In this document: piece after piece, positions 63,185 to 64,000 of the stretch
Numbering within the stretch: position 1 is the first letter of the stretch
How the letters are laid out: the number at the start of each line of letters is the position of its first letter
From: Cellulomonas sp. 73-92
Lineage (GTDB): Bacteria; Actinomycetota; Actinomycetes; Actinomycetales; Cellulomonadaceae
Length of the DNA stretch: 64,000 nt
NCBI RefSeq assembly: GCF_001898175.1
Contig: NZ_MKTH01000013.1
Span: 355,795 to 419,794, forward strand
Direction: 5' to 3'
Made by a program: the position numbers and the translations under genes
Notes under the pieces: generated by a model
What the model was told of the DNA's origin: nothing
The model's input: only the letters and a program-made list of their open reading frames with translations
Database searches by the model: none

Positions 63185-63203
63185 CGGCAGACCGGAGGGC
63201 ACC

Positions 63204-63440
63204 ATGAGCATGCTTGAGACCACGAGTACCAGGTCGGCCATCCTCGGCGACCCGCTCACCCGCCGCGAGAAGGTCGTCCTGGCCGAGCTCGGGGAGGACG
63301 TCACCCTCGAGGAGATCGCCACGCGACTCTTCGTCACGCGCAACACCGTGAAGTCCCAGGTTCGGTCCGTCTACCGCAAGATCGGCGCCTCGACGCGCGC
63401 CGAGGCGGTCGCCTGGGCCCAGGAGCACGGCATCCGCTGA
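63204..63440 (+). CDS. Small LuxR-type helix-turn-helix regulator
   Basis: 78 residues that consist almost entirely of a LuxR/GerE DNA-binding domain: PLTRREKVVLAELGEDVTLE, then EIATRLFVTRNTVKSQVRSV and YRKIGASTRAEAVAWAQEHG. No receiver or ligand domain is present, so it may be always active, be controlled by amount, or dimerise with a larger LuxR protein. ATG 63204 follows GGAGG; the frame extends 76 codons upstream through the structured leader and is not used. The long leader suggests tight control of its synthesis. Confidence 0.88.
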   Translation: MSMLETTSTRSAILGDPLTRREKVVLAELGEDVTLEEIATRLFVTRNTVKSQVRSVYRKIGASTRAEAVAWAQEHGIR

Positions 63441-63599
63441 GCTCCCCGGCAGGGGACGCACCACAGACACGAGCTGCCGGCCTCGCGACGTCGACGTCGC
63501 CTGGCCGGCAGTACGCGTCTGGGGCCCCGCCGCCGCGTCCCGCCGGCCCTCGTTCCTCGGGGTTCGCGGCGACGCGAGGCGACCTGAGAGACTGCGGCC

Positions 63600-64000
63600 A
63601 TGGCCGCACCACAGCTCGTCGTCGCCGGTGCCCTGGTCGACGACCTTCGCGACCCGCGGCGGCTGCTCGCCGCGCGCCGTGCCACACCCGCGAGCCTGGC
63701 CGGCCGCTGGGAGTTCCCCGGGGGGAAGGTCGACCCGGGTGAGTCGCCCGACGAGGCGCTGCGCCGGGAGCTCCGCGAGGAGCTGGGCGTGCGCGTCGAC
63801 GTGGGCGCCGAGCTCGTCGGGCCCGACGACGGCGGGTGGATCCTCTCGACCCGCTACGTGATGCGGCTGTGGCTCGTCGAGGTGGTCTCGGGGATCCCCG
63901 AGCCGCTCGTCGAGCACGACCAGGTGCGCTGGCTGGACGTCGGCCAGTGGCTCGACGTGCCCTGGCTGGACTCGGACGTCCGCATCGTCGAGGCCCTCGC
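63600..64000 (+). CDS. Nudix (MutT-like) hydrolase, 3' end outside window
   Basis: The ATG is at 63600 and at least 133 codons run off the window end. The Nudix box GGKVDPGESPDEALRREL then REELGV contains the complete G-x5-E-x7-REUxEExGU signature, which binds Mg and cleaves nucleoside diphosphate-type bonds. The preceding WEFPGGKV is typical of 8-oxo-dGTP diphosphatases (MutT), which clean oxidised nucleotides. Later residues read ILSTRYVMRLWLVEVVSGIP and VRWLDVGQWLDVPWL, also MutT-like. No good ribosome site is seen upstream; 63441-63599 holds nothing else recognisable. Confidence 0.92.
   Translation, partial: MAAPQLVVAGALVDDLRDPRRLLAARRATPASLAGRWEFPGGKVDPGESPDEALRRELREELGVRVDVGAELVGPDDGGWILSTRYVMRLWLVEVVSGIPEPLVEHDQVRWLDVGQWLDVPWLDSDVRIVEAL

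Noticed and set aside
62953..63207. 84-codon plus-strand frame before the LuxR-type gene
   Set aside because: No ribosome site, no motif, and it coincides with stems of the structured leader.

Overview
The window is chromosomal DNA from a very high-GC Gram-positive actinobacterium, most likely of the Cellulomonas / Micrococcales type. The evidence is the codon bias, the many GTG starts with 4-base stop/start overlaps, and two gene blocks conserved in actinobacteria near oriC. These are gnd-recF-DUF721-gyrB-gyrA-DUF3566-tRNA-Ile-DLW39-tRNA-Ala (1-8.7 kb) and crgA / DUF881-sortase-pabA / pknB-pknA-pbpA-rodA-pstP-fhaB-fhaA / tRNA-Leu (12.4-24.4 kb). oriC should lie a few kb before base 1, because gnd-recF normally follows dnaN. 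No phage, insertion sequence, CRISPR array or rRNA operon was found.

Regions: (1) 1-9.1 kb holds replication and topology genes, two tRNAs and small membrane proteins. (2) 9.2-12.4 kb holds a nuclease-fold-like protein, an Ala-rich membrane-anchored repeat protein, a cyclophilin and a rhomboid protease. (3) 12.4-24.2 kb is a cell-division, cell-wall and Ser/Thr-phosphorylation cluster: CrgA, a class E sortase, PabA, two kinases, a PBP, a SEDS protein, a PP2C phosphatase and two FHA proteins. (4) 24.3-32.2 kb has tRNA-Leu and a four-gene ABC exporter operon with two ATPases and two very large FtsX-type permeases. (5) 32.2-35.7 kb has a GGDEF-EAL c-di-GMP protein and an EamA transporter with a histidine-rich tail. 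(6) 35.7-43.6 kb is a sugar-uptake locus: ROK repressor, lipoprotein, two permeases, GH66-like and GH13 enzymes, probably for dextran or isomalto-oligosaccharides. (7) 43.6-49 kb has an SDR and a DUF4129-MoxR-DUF58 operon containing two micro-ORFs. (8) 49-50.75 kb has a promoter, a mini-ORF and a heavily folded leader RNA in front of map, then a repeat island. (9) 50.7-55.1 kb has a PadR-controlled ABC-2 exporter, with a parS-like site inside the ATPase gene, then a tyrosine phosphatase and an aminotransferase. (10) 55.3-57.8 kb has an aldo/keto reductase, an LDH/MDH-like dehydrogenase and an ACT-domain protein. (11) 57.9-62.9 kb is a tandem glycine riboswitch followed by gcvP-gcvT-gcvH. (12) 62.9-64 kb has a structured leader, a LuxR-type mini regulator and a Nudix hydrolase cut by the window end.

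The most interesting signals are non-coding. They are the mini-ORF plus three-way-junction RNA upstream of map (48958-49279), the near-consensus parS site at 52104-52119, the twin 89-bp palindromic elements at 50281-50584, a perfect DnaA box at 12406-12414, and two micro-ORFs fitted between operon genes by 4-base overlaps. All calls come from reading the sequence. No database search was possible, so family names rest on recognised motifs and gene order.
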